The translations under genes were made by a program, and so were the position numbers. From assembly GCA_037043015.1 (NCBI GenBank), contig CM073323.1, positions 24,766,758 to 24,830,757 of the forward strand: a DNA stretch of 64,000 nt, in the 5' to 3' direction. A model generated the notes under the pieces. The model did not search any database and had not been told where the DNA came from. It was given only the letters and a program-made list of their open reading frames with translations. Origin of the DNA: Bryum argenteum (lineage: Eukaryota > Streptophyta > Bryopsida > Bryales > Bryaceae). Below, in pieces: positions 11,570 to 22,179 of this stretch (position 1 is the stretch's first letter; each line of letters opens with the position of its first letter).

Positions 11570-12688
11570 TCAATCAAAAACCAACGTGTAGGCTATCACA
11601 AGACAAATGTAGGCAAGTGGGAAATATTATTTGTTTGGAATTAGTTGGCTTGAAAGAGATTCAAAAGGCTATAGAATGTTTCACAGTGTTTGTTTACTAT
11701 ATTTGTATAGACTTTTCTATATGAGAGAGATTAATATCTTTGGTGTATTTCTCAAGCATGTGCATTTGTTACATTTGTTACATTTTTGTGATTATCAATT
11801 TAAGGCTTCTCAATACAAGATGCAATATCTCCTTATGGTGAGTTGGTTTGCATTATCTCTTTATGGTATGTTGGTTTTCCAATGTCTTCTTCTATTTCAT
11901 TTTACCTACCTTGGTTATGCCAATTGGATCCATTTCCCGAAATGAGTCAATACAAGATATTGTAGTCTATTATATATGTATATACACACTTGTATAAAAC
12001 ATAATAACAAGTATGTCATTGTTATGTAGTAGCTTCTTATATTTCAAAGCATAAGTTGATGAATTGAAAAATAAATATTATCTCAATATCAAAAATTACT
12101 GTGAGTTCAATACTTGGGCGAAGCGTGAAACTTTTGCCAATTGCAAGACATAGCTGTTTAGATGTGGTTCTCGTATATTTTCCCTTTTTTAAAACGTATT
12201 CTTGAAATTTCAATGCAATAAGTCATTGACAACTATGTATATCTTTTCTACAAGCATGTCGATCACATTTTTTGAGCATGTTGTTTTCCATGCTTGTTAA
12301 AGAACCATAATTGATGAATATGTCCCTTGTGTAAACATTGTTCATCGAGTAAAATAGAACATGTCCCAATGATTAGGCGTATTTTTTTTTCAAAACATTG
12401 ATTATTAAATCTCGTCAACTATTGAGTATCATGTCCAAAAACAAAGCAATTCTCTCATTGTGTCTCAAAAGATTGTGTGAAGGTGTATGTGTCTCATTGT
12501 GTTTTTGAAAATTACCGTTGACGAAGCTATTGTCTCATCGTCTCTCAAAAGAGTGTGTAACAAGAACTTTTGTCTTATCAAGTCTCAAAAAAAAAACGAT
12601 TGACGAAGCCATTGTCTTATCGTGTCTCAAAAAATTGTAGACGTGGCTTATAACTATTGAACATGCATGTTTAATTTAAATTGTAAAG
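11570..12688. other. Intergenic DNA with weak tandem structure
   Basis: No gene recognised. From about 12440 to 12640 a degenerate unit of about 55 to 65 bp containing GACGAAGC, ATTGTCT and CTCAAAA recurs about three times. Confidence 0.5.
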
Positions 12689-12689
12689 T

Positions 12690-13530
12690 TAAATAATCTG
12701 ATATACAAGTAAAGAGTTACGTATAAGGAACACGCATATACAAACAACCTTTTTTTTATAATATACATTTGTAAAATTCATATGCACGCATTTGGTACCA
12801 TTCCAACATGGTTTCTGGAAAAAGTTTACTTTGAATTTCGCTTTAGAAGTAAAGATTGTGAATGAGTTCAAGTAAAACATGCAATTGTGAATTTCAACTT
12901 GGACTTCCCATCATTTTCTATATGCATATCAACTATTCTAGTTGGTTTAGATGATATGCAATATTTGATAATGCAAAATTTCAATAAACAAGCCATCTAG
13001 TTTGGGACAAGTAATACACTCAACTTCAACCATGATGGGTACCTCAATTTAGTAAAACGTGAAAACTATGGAACCCAAACCTATTTTGAGACATGCTTGA
13101 ATAAAGTGTTCATTTGGCCTATCCTTGAACATACACAGTGAGGTCAGGACACCAATGATAACAACGTCTCTTAAGATGAATATGCTAGCTCCTTTATTAG
13201 TTAGTACATACTTGTGACAATGAACACTTCTCACGAACTTCACCCTCAAAAACGCCCACGGGGTCTGATACAAATGTAGGTAGCCCAAATTGCATCTCAA
13301 CATTTGCTGGACTTGGCGATCATGAATAGTGCATACTGGTGATAATGAACACTTCTCACCGACTTCACCCTTAAACGCCCACGGAGTCTGATACAATTAC
13401 AGGTAGCCCAAATTGGATCTCAACATTTTCAGGACTTGGCGATCAGGAATAGTGCATACTGGTGATAATTAACACTTCTCACCAACTTCACCCTTAAATG
13501 CCCACGGGTTTGATAAAAATACATGTAGCC
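12690..13530. mobile_element. Composite repeat, copy B (truncated)
   Basis: The left arm (12690-13195) matches 7590-8080 and 26970-27480. About three monomers follow with a period of about 121 bp (CGCCCAC at about 13254, 13375 and 13496). It breaks off into the (TA)n tract at 13541, so the P1 right arm present in copies A and C is missing. Confidence 0.7.
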
Positions 13531-13532
13531 CA

Positions 13533-13579
<47 letters not shown>

Positions 13580-13891
13580 ATTTGCACACAGATTTGTATG
13601 TTCGAATAAACTTTATTTCATCACCCATCCATCGTCCACTTTTTTTGCAAATTTGCTACTATTATGATTATGAAACATGGTTGAGTTTTTTGAGCTTGAT
13701 ATTCAAGTCAACCCCCAAAGAACCAAGGCTCTATTTCAAAGCTTTGGTCCTTTAGGGATTGATATACATCTACATAAACATTATTACCATTTTATCATTA
13801 TTATGCACTCTCCACATATCATCAAGGGTAGGTTGAACTCACACTTTTCTCACTTTTAATGTTGATGTTTGTGAGAAATCCATCAACAGAC

Positions 13892-13910
13892 TTAACCCCT
13901 AAGTGCCCAA
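13892..13910. mobile_element. Orphan piggyBac-type terminus
   Basis: TTAA (13892-13895) is followed by CCCCTAAGTGCCC, a good left end of the P families. I could not pair it with a right end. The Stowaway hairpin begins 60 bp downstream and an intact P5 copy lies at 14265. Confidence 0.4.
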
Positions 13911-13969
13911 TCAACCATTTTATGGTCGATTCCGAATCTTGAGAAACTCCATCGGACCAATAAATAATA

Positions 13970-14071
13970 CTCCCTCTGTCCCATTATGATTTTCCGGTAG
14001 GTTCTCTCAAATCTACCTCCAAAGGTAGATTTGAGAGAACCTACCGGAAAATCATAATGGGACAGAGGGAG
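13970..14071. mobile_element. Stowaway-type MITE, near-perfect 102-bp hairpin
   Basis: Termini CTCCCTCTGTCCCATTATGA and its exact reverse complement, flanked by TA (13968-13969 and 14072-14073), fit the Stowaway (Tc1/mariner) class. The arms are about 48 bp and identical, leaving almost no loop, which suggests a recent or structurally maintained copy. A second relative is at 26329. Confidence 0.85.
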
Positions 14072-14264
14072 TAATAATAATAATAATAATTTAAAAAACA
14101 ACAAAAACCAAAAGAAAAGAAAATAAATATTTTTATACTTATCCAAAAGTTTGATAAGCTCGGAACCACATCCAATTTACGAAACCTAATTTGGATTCAT
14201 AGTATATTGCCCTTCAAGTACTTCGCTCCTTTGGTTAGTAATCGCATTCCTCTCATATGGTTAA

Positions 14265-14524
14265 CCCCTAAATCTCCTTGTTGCAAAACGGTCTAAGTCA
14301 CAATATTTGACCTTCCTTTAGATTAAGCTCAAAAAATATCAATCCAAGAATTATTTAAAAGATTCAACCGTAAGATCTCAAATTTCACTTGACATTCTTC
14401 CCACATACCAAATTTGAACCGTTCATTCTTCTTCATTTGTGAGATTATAATGATCAAAGTTAGCTGAGTTTTTCTCCTGCGGGAACCTCCAAAACCCGTT
14501 TCGGAATTTAAGGAGAGTTAGGGG
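14265..14524. mobile_element. Intact P5 piggyBac-type MITE (260 bp)
   Basis: Flanked by TTAA at 14261-14264 and 14525-14528. The left end is CCCCTAAATCTCC; the right end is GAGAGTTAGGGG. The interior shares AACCGTAAGATCT, TTTGTGAGATTATAATGATC and CAAAGTT with the left subterminal region of the autonomous element (15202-15420), suggesting it derives from that element. Confidence 0.75.
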
Positions 14525-14528
14525 TTAA

Positions 14529-15197
14529 AAAAAGAAAAAAAACATCAAAACATCAACGGTGCAATCGTGCAATGAGAGAGGTAAGATTGGAAAAAGAAAG
14601 ATATGCATCCATAAACTGCAACTTTCCTGGAAAAAGTGAGCAAAAGTATTATCATTTTCATTGGCGGCAATTGGATTTGTCTTTAGAGGAATATTCTCTT
14701 GGCTAGCTTGGAATCAACCCACTGGATTCCAACTTCCCCTTATTCTTGCACTAACCCACAATTGGTTAATAATAAAAGGGGGCATACCAACCCAACTAAC
14801 CGCTAATTTAACGACCACCCACATTTACTTGGAATCCAAAACCCCCATTCATTCATTCATTAGCCCAAACTCCTTAAGTCCCAATTGTTAATAATTTCTA
14901 TTTTAGTATTATTATTATTATTTATTTATTTTTCAACCAATTGATTGAGAGAATAGCATACATAAACCGAAGTAGAAAAATATTCGGCTAGAGAAAAAAA
15001 ATTTGGGTGCTTTTTACTACTTAAAAATTCAAGGTCCCCAATTATTATTTATTTTTCGGGGACTCCGGGTTTTCAGAAGTATTAATTTTGGGTCTATTTC
15101 ATCTGCCAGCTCGGATTTTTTTGCATGCTGCCCATGTGTCGATCATATCACTTGCACAAGTGGACTTCACTTGAAAAATTAAATAAGTAGTCAGATG
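14529..15197. other. Intergenic DNA between P5 and the autonomous element
   Basis: An 76-codon frame at 14661 has no recognisable domain. AT-rich; no gene called. Confidence 0.5.
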
Positions 15198-15903
15198 TTA
15201 ACCCCTAAAGGCCCAAGCGTTTTTGCAACCTCCAATCTCAAAATCTGCGATTTTTGACCACATTGTGGAGTTTGGAGTATGGCATAAATTTTTATTGTAT
15301 TCTGGAACATTCAACCGTAAGATCTTGAACCTAACTTCATCCATGATTACCATGTCAAATCTCAACCGTTGGATCTGCACCATTTGTGAGATCATAACGT
15401 TCAAAGTTGATGCAGAAATTTTTTTGTGGCTTGCCCGAAAGACATAGTCTACTTGGTGCAAAGGGAGACTTGGTGATTGTTACCCTAAACATTTTGCTAG
15501 TATTTTTTTCCATGTTAGAAATCAAGTTGGCCACACCCATGCAAAATTTTAGACACTCATTCCACTTTTTGGACCTTCATACAATTTTTTTTTTTAGAAG
15601 GAGGCAAAAAGTACTCTAAGTGAACAAATTGGGGTTCTAATACAAATCCACCATCAACTTTTTGAATTTTTCAAAAGTGAACGGTGAAAATGTTCCTTTA
15701 CACAAATCAGAGTCATGGGGAAAAAAATTTGAAAAAAGTAAAATCTCAATTATTGACAATTTTGGAGAACATAAACACACATATGCAAATTAGTAAATGG
15801 ACGGGCAACAAAGAAGAATGGGAACCCATTCTCAATCTTACGGGCCCATTGCTGGCAATATGGCAGAGCTATGAATAGCCTACTGCCACCATAAATACTT
15901 TGC

Positions 15904-16308
15904 CTAATATTCTATGTAGATAGCTATGACATGTGTCACTTGCAATAAAGGGAGGGCTTTCTTCCCGTTGCTCCCCACCGTTACTAAGCTCCCTAAGCTC
16001 TTTATAAGTTCCCTATAAAAAGATGATCTGACAAAAAGGCCCACGCTTGCAACGACAAAGTGGATTTGACTGGCACCTTGGGGAGCCACATGAGGTGGCA
16101 GGAATTTCGTGATCTGGAAAGAGCCGAGCTGGAGGAGCTGGCCCGCCTTGCTGCCGTCCCTGGCCACCACTTGTACCGTGCAGTAGGCGCACTGATTGAA
16201 GCCCCCCCTTTGCGAAGTCGTTCTCCAGGGCACAAAATAGAATTCTCCTAACTGGAGAAAGGACTCCAGGGATTGCCGAACACCTACAAAATCACCAAAA
16301 TTTATCAA
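15904..16308 (-). other. GC-richer open frame inside the transposon, function unknown
   Basis: A 134-codon frame lies between the transposase 3-prime end and the left terminus. It holds a CAYC pair but no recognised domain. The patch 16040-16230 is clearly GC-richer than the flanks, as are two other patches inside the element. It could be a captured host fragment, an accessory ORF or chance. The opposite strand is also open (16060-16251). Confidence 0.25.
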
Positions 16309-16329
16309 TTTACAAGAATTCTAATGTAA

Positions 16330-16685
16330 CTAATAAAAAATAAATTATCCATAAGCATAGTATTATTCATAGTATTATTACTAACTTTTGTATGTGGGGT
16401 AAGAAACAAAGCAAAGAATTATTCACAAGCAATATTCAAATTATTGTGGTGTCATTTGTTTGTGGGGTAAGAAATAAAGCAAAGTATTATTCATAACTCA
16501 ACTACTATTCATATTTGTTTGTGGGATAAAAAACATAGCAAAGTATTATTCACAAGCAAAGTACTATTCATATTATTATTACTAACGTTTGTTTGTGGGG
16601 TTCGAAATAAAGCAAAGTATTATTCACAAGGAAAGTACTATTATTCACAAGCAAAGTACTATATGCGCAAAATGTGGGGTAACAA
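16330..16685. repeat. Subterminal tandem repeats of the transposon (about 62-75 bp x4-5)
   Basis: Units contain GTTTGTGGGGTAAGAAA, AAGCAAAGTATTATTCACAA and CAAAGTACTATTCATATT; the GTGGGG core recurs near 16395, 16458, 16520, 16596 and 16673. They lie just downstream of the transposase stop. Confidence 0.75.
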
Positions 16686-16730
16686 ACTTGAGCTTCCTCT
16701 TTGTATGCAAAAAGAAATACTTACATTCAC

Positions 16731-19373
16731 TCACATATGGCGTTGGCGTCGTATGGCAATATCTGTGTGCCACTTCTCAAAGCAACCTCGATTGAGACAC
16801 ATCCATTTGTCTCCACACTTCCGGCAGTAATAATGTGGTTCAAATTTTTGGCAAACCACACACCGACGTCGTAATTTTGTATATGTGGGTACACAAATCA
16901 ATGGCGTGTTCCTTGCTCGAGGAATATCCGCGGGGTGTGAATCTCTCATAGGCCACCCTTGAAGAAGGGCTTCACATAAGCCCTTCTTGAATTGAAGGTG
17001 TGTCATCGGCGTGCGGTTATATCGATAGTGTTTCACACACTCCAAATAATATATATACATGTTGACAATCGAGACATCCAATAAGAAGAAAAAAAATACG
17101 GTGCCACCACTGTGGCTCCGTGCTTGCATGAATAGGATGCTCGGAGTTGATCGGCAACATCTACACCTCGCATGTGAGTTGTATATTCTTTCAAAATCGG
17201 GGATGTTAGAATCATTTCACGACTTGCACCATTTCGCCGAGGGACCGTTACTACCTTCTCACATGGGGGTTGAATTGGCAAATAATGAGTGGAAATAAGA
17301 AGCACGGGCTTCTTATCCTTCCACATAACACATGATATCGTCATGGGTGTCATGCATTTTCCATAAAGTTGTGCCTTGAGGCACATTTTTGAAAAGAATT
17401 GGTGTTTTTCAAATCTAAGGGAAGACCAACCCGGTTTGCCCTTATTGTCCCACATGCATACATTTCCCGTGATAAAAGAGTTGTGAAAAGTCCAAAACTA
17501 GTGAAGTAATTATCCATTGTCACGCAATGGCCTAAGTTCAAAGGCCATCCACTAACCTCATAACTACATTATGGGCCAATCGAGCATCGCCAAGAACAAT
17601 ATTAGGTTGTTCTATGGGAAGGGGGGCTACAATATTGTCTTTTCCACAATAGATCTCGAAATTCCATACGAACTTTGAAATCGAGCATGCCAAACACCAA
17701 ACCTTCAAGCCCCACTTTTGAGGCTTCTTAGGCATATATTGACGTATCGGTGAATATGTCCCCTTATAGCGAATCATCATTTCATCAATGGTCAAATATT
17801 TTCCAAGAAACCATGCCTTTTTACATTGATCTCTCATAGCATTGACTAACCATCTTGTTTGACCGATTTTGTCATAACCCGGGTCCCCTCTAGTTTGTCC
17901 TTCCATGTTTGTAAGATGGAGACATCTCCTAATGTCTTGAAATCGGGCCCGTGTAAATATATTTGAAATACTTGGGCATCCAAAGAGGTCATCACGCATC
18001 CAATATGTTCTTACATTAGGTTGAACCCTCAACCCCATATATATGGCTAAGGCCATAAATGCTTTGAGGCTCGAAATTGTCATATTCTCCCAAGTAGGAC
18101 CACCTTTGGTATTTCCATGCTCATCTAAAGGAGCATTTGCATACCGATTAGTTTCTTGAACAATAGTGGCCAACATGTGTGGAGTCCAAAAGAGGCCAAA
18201 TAAATCCATAAAACTTGGCATACCACGATGATGACGAGAAGGACCCATGGGTTTCCCCAAAAATGATATCGGCATTGGATTATACATAATACTTGGGTTT
18301 CCCCAAGTCTCATTCCTAAATTGCCACCTAATATCCTCTTGTTGATGGGGTAACCCATCGTTACGATTATCTCCATCACTATCAGAGGCACTTTCAAAAT
18401 TGGGTAAGTCCTCACTATCATTCCCACCCAAATCATCCCTCACACCATTGCGTGTCATTCTCCTTCTTATTATATGTTCTTCCTCAACATCATCATCCCA
18501 CTCCATATTATTATTACCGCCCTCAGTATCATTGCCATAGAATTCTCCAGGCCCAATACCAGTACTTCTCTCCCCAATAAAAATATTTGGCTGCAATGTG
18601 AATTGACCAATATTTTCTTCTGAAGTCACAACTACTGGTTGCCCTTGTAGCCCAAGCGTATGGCCTGTAAGGGGAAGGCCAGAAGGCGATGCACCCGCCA
18701 CAGGAAGGCCCTGGTGCCCGGGTAAGCAGGCGTGCCGGCCGTTGCTGCTGTTCGGCTGGAGATGCCCCGCTGCGCTCGGCGCCGGACCCCAGCTGGCAGC
18801 CGACGCGCTTGACTCGCCGACGTGGCCCGACCTCGTGGCCGCGGCGCTGTGCCAGCCCGCAGTCCGCCGGCTTGAGTCCCATACTAGTCGCAACGCCGTT
18901 GCATCACCGCAATCTTGGTCGACGCCTAGCTGCAGCGCTGGTCCGTGCATCTCACCACTCCCGCTTGCTTCTTCGGGATCAGGTCCAGCATTGTAGATCT
19001 CACCACCTCTCTTCCGTCCTCTTCGGCCAAAGTTTATTGCTGCAAGCAAGACTTCAGGTGGCCAGAGGATATCCTCAAGACTTGCAGCTCTCTCCATACC
19101 ACTATCATCTTCTCCTTCTTCATTACACAATTCTTCTGAGCTTGGGTAATACGCATGCACTGGAGATTGCGAATTCAAGTACTCGCCGTTGAAGCCAACA
19201 TCTGTATCAGGGAAGGTCATGAGCTCAACTCCAGGTCCTAGATCTGGCAATTCTTGATGTTGAGGAGGTAATATTGCTTCAGGACTAGATGGTGGGCTTG
19301 GAGGAACCGTAGTTGGTTCCGGTTGTGTCTGTAGACGTGAACTCCTTCTCATTGGAATATTGTCCCACTCCAT
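16731..19373 (-). pseudogene. piggyBac-family (DDE_Tnp_1_7) transposase, three frameshifts
   Basis: The largest intact frame, 17538-19373 (611 codons), carries an acidic low-complexity N-terminus and then the transposase core: FMDLFGLFWTPHMLATIVQETNRY, YMGLRV, and TIDEMMIRYKG. The first catalytic Asp is codon 530 (17784-17786). After a shift near 17530 the frame 17350-17541 has MDNYFTS with the second Asp (17512-17514). After a second shift near 17386-17394, frame 17033-17455 has MRGVDVADQLR with the third Asp (17159-17161). After a third shift in an A/T run at 17089-17096 the frame 16731-17129 ends with a C-terminal cysteine-rich zinc-binding domain (CVVCQKFEPHYYC, CRKCG, CLNRGC, H). All shifts sit in mononucleotide runs, so this is either a decaying copy or has assembly homopolymer errors. 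An AG acceptor directly precedes the ATG at 19373, so this frame is probably an internal exon. Confidence 0.85.
18660..18985. other. GC-rich block inside the transposase N-terminal region
   Basis: A sharply GC-rich stretch in otherwise AT-rich transposon DNA. It encodes an Ala/Ser/Gly/Pro-rich low-complexity segment in the transposase frame and is open in several frames. On both sides of it the frame has MEWD followed by an Arg-rich motif (MEWDNIPMRRS at residue 1, and MEWDDDVEEE then RRRMTRNG further in). This suggests an internal duplication or a captured fragment in the N-terminus. Confidence 0.5.
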
Positions 19374-19394
19374 CTGTATTCTCCAAGTTAGACA

Positions 19395-19835
19395 TTACTC
19401 ATAACTCTCAACTATGAAATTTAGGTACATGTTACACAAGAGATACTCACCTCCTTTGACTTCTTCCATGATCGACGTGGAGGCATTGCTTGTATCGGGC
19501 CAAGTAGATTTGACAATATCAAGAAATTCTTGCTCAAAAGCGTGTTGATCAACCCACCCTAGAATATGTGCGGCTTGCCTGTAGAAATGGTGTCGGAAAT
19601 TATTTGCTTGTGGATTTCTTGGCCAAGCTTTGGACTTCTTACGAACGCGTAAACTGCGCAAATGTTTTTGATCAAGCAGTGAAAGGAGGTCATGAATCTG
19701 ATGTGCTCGAAGGTGTTTGCGTACAGCCCAGGAACGAAGGCGAGCTTCTGGATCGGCAGATGGAGGCGGCAATGTCGAAATAAGAAGTGGCTGCAAGTTT
19801 CCGACACTCACAACCGCAGTATTGGGTTCCTGCAT
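19395..19835 (-). CDS. Upstream ORF/exon of the piggyBac-like element
   Basis: A 146-codon frame containing AWPRNPQANNFRHHFYRQAA and HILGWVDQHAFEQEFLDIVK, a compact hydrophobic/aromatic segment I do not recognise. A donor (AAAGGAG then GTGAGT, near 19474) and an AG acceptor just before 19373 would splice it to the transposase frame across an about 100-bp intron. It may therefore be the transposase N-terminus or a second gene of the element. Confidence 0.4.
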   Translation of the reverse strand: MQEPNTAVVSVGNLQPLLISTLPPPSADPEARLRSWAVRKHLRAHQIHDLLSLLDQKHLRSLRVRKKSKAWPRNPQANNFRHHFYRQAAHILGWVDQHAFEQEFLDIVKSTWPDTSNASTSIMEEVKGGEYLLCNMYLNFIVESYE

Positions 19836-19868
19836 ATGGTCATATTAGTCAGTTGATGTGATGTCAGT

Positions 19869-20363
19869 TTACCATGCAAGTTCCACATGCAAACCAAGTT
19901 CATGTTCATGTATTCGAACCCGTTGATGTGATCGCTCCTCGATCTGTGCAATCATCTGATCGCTCACTGGCGCATGGGCTGCCGAAGTTGGTGATGATCT
20001 GCAGGCTGCCGAACTTGATGCAGCGGCGACCTTGAAGCTGGACGGTCGGAGGCAGCTGCAGTACGCCTCCGAAGGAACTCGTCGACCTCCCTGGCACGTA
20101 CAGTTCGCCGCCGATTCCTCTCGCTGAAGCTCAACCTCGGCGGCAAGTACAGTTGGACCACGAAGGAGCTGTTCGATCTCCCTGGCCGAAGACTCTACTG
20201 CGTAATCACCATTTTCAGTGCTCTGATCATTTTCGGTCCATACTGGCACCTCGATGAATCCTTCTCCTACTGTTGCACTCGCCTCTCTCGAATCGGTAGT
20301 TGCTAGTGAAATGATGGCAGCAGTCACAGGAACCCCGTCCAAAGAATTTGCAAAACTAGCCAT
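19869..20363 (-). CDS. First ORF of the piggyBac-like element, function unknown
   Basis: A 164-codon frame from ATG at 20363, Ser/Ala/Glu-rich with a Cys-rich middle (CTCQGG, YCSCLR). Its end at 19869 coincides with a possible donor (GCATG then GTAAAC), but the interval to the next acceptor is only about 48 bp and the phase does not fit. The link to the next frame is therefore unproven. A GC-rich patch covers 19930-20200. Confidence 0.35.
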   Translation of the reverse strand: MASFANSLDGVPVTAAIISLATTDSREASATVGEGFIEVPVWTENDQSTENGDYAVESSAREIEQLLRGPTVLAAEVELQREESAANCTCQGGRRVPSEAYCSCLRPSSFKVAAASSSAACRSSPTSAAHAPVSDQMIAQIEERSHQRVRIHEHELGLHVELAW

Positions 20364-21346
20364 AATGGATTTTTGTTACTTTTGAAATATGCTTTGGATT
20401 TGATGTATGCTGTTTGTTGTTCCCAACATCTTTCCATGAGTTTCTCATTCAAATTCTGAAATTTGAATCGCCCCATGTCAGTGTGTTCTCAGCCGCCAGT
20501 TTCACGAAGTTTGTAGTTATGACATGTATTTGGAGGGGGCGTCAATCTTTGGCCAGTCCCAAAGCATTCAATTCTGCCGAATGTTGGGTCCTCCAAAACC
20601 CTGCTTGGAACCCCTGCCCCTCTGGAGTTTTCTCGAGTGACCCTCGCAACTGCCCCCATTTCCACCTTGTTCCTTAGTGGCCACAACAACAACCCGTTCT
20701 GCCCTTTCTCAACTCCAAATCAAAAATTTGCTCTACAAGGCACTAAAATTGGAATCTTACTTTGCAAATTTTACCACACACAATTACTATGTTTCCCGAC
20801 ACACACACCAAATTACAGCCCAAAACACCAAAATTTGACCTCTCATCTAAGGTGCCCAAAACTGCAAAACGCCGATTCGGCTTTCCTGGGCCTTTAGGGG
20901 TTAAATATCTCAACCCCTTTATCCACTTTTGGATATGTCTTTCTAGGATTGAGCAGTTGGTAAAAAAATAAATTCAAAAAAATAAAAAAATTGAAAAAAG
21001 AGAATCGTTTGTTTTCTAGATAAGGACCTTTGATGATTGACCTCATGTGGGAAATTAATGTTTGAGTTTGTTTGACAAAGTCATTGTTACTTAGCGAAGT
21101 TGTTGTTTGGAAACTTTTGCATTTTTTTCTTTGTAAAAAGTGATAATTATCCATTTATTTATTTTGTATTTATAGTCTTTCTTTCAAAGGAAACAATAAA
21201 TATTTTAGATCACATATAACTTCTATTAGATTTGTAAAACTTGGAAAAGACTAATGATGATACTACGTTTTAAGAAAATTGGTCCAAAGTTCTATATTTA
21301 TATGATATATCATTATTCCACGTTTGACTATTAGAAAGTATTTCAA

Positions 21347-22153
21347 CCCTTTAAGTCAACTAGCCTTAAAATTGCCCTTTTTTGATTCAAGGTGAGAGTT
21401 TTAAAATCTTTGATGTGTTTTTAAGTATGTAAGTTTAGGATCTAGTATTTGACTTTTATGAGTACATGCATATCAAATTTCTTATTCTGATTCCTTACTA
21501 ATTGTGAGAACATGATGTTCAAAGTTGGAGGAAAATGTTTTTTTCCCATTGTTGTAGAAAGAAGAACTAGTTTTCTGGAGGTCAAAAAAACCATTTTGAT
21601 ATGCCTCTCTTCAAATTTGTGTTACTAGGTGAGTAAAGAACTTGTCTATGCAATTGTTACCCTCGCACAACTTGTAAAACTTGTAGAAATACTTGACTAT
21701 TTCACATGGAGGTGTGTTGAAATTCAAATACAAAGGTTGGTCTTCGACAATATAAAAGGGCATGTGAAGACTACCGGAATTGGGAATATGATCAATGAAT
21801 TCATGCTGTAAAACCTTTTTTACATGTACATTAAACAAAACTTGAAAAAAAAGTGAAAACCTAAATTTTTGGTATATTTTTCAAGTTTTTGTGATCTATT
21901 TGAATATGGGCAAATTTTGAGATTTTGCCCATATACTGCGGTTTTGGCCAAATAATGTTTTCGAACTTTGATCGTGAATACCTCCTAATGTGTAAGGAAT
22001 TTTGAAGCATGGGTGGCTTTTTAAAAGGTCTAGAAAAACTCTACAAGTTTTGCAGGAAGCAGGAGGTCTCAATTTCATGCAAGCTAAATTTAGTAAATCA
22101 GAGTGTGACCAATTTCAAATGAACCCAAAAGAGGCTTTATTTGACTTAAGAGG
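21347..22153. mobile_element. P3 piggyBac-type MITE, 807 bp
   Basis: Left terminus CCCTTTAAGTC after TCAA (21343-21346); right terminus GACTTAAGAGG before TTGA (22154-22157), so target-site bases are one step from TTAA. It contains the shared subterminal motif (AATTGTGAGAACATGATGTTCAAAGTTGG near 21499, given here in outline) and blocks shared with 3571-4380 and 29446-30028. Short frames inside are non-coding. Confidence 0.6.
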
Positions 22154-22179
22154 TTGATGATTTAGAGATGTTTGGCGCA

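Larger units (their letters stand above)
15202..20900 (-). mobile_element. piggyBac-type autonomous-class DNA transposon, 5.7 kb
   Basis: Both ends abut TTAA (15198-15201 and 20901-20904). The left end is CCCCTAAAGGCCCAAG; the right end, reverse-complemented, is CCCCTAAAGGCCCAGG, so the first 14 bases match exactly. Known of the family: piggyBac elements insert at and duplicate TTAA, with termini starting CCC/CCY and a DDD transposase. Inside, on the minus strand, is a piggyBac-family transposase (16731-19373) with further frames upstream. Tandem repeats of 62 to 75 bp lie between the transposase and the left end. The transposase is frameshifted, so this copy is probably no longer autonomous unless the shifts are assembly errors. 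Confidence 0.88.
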
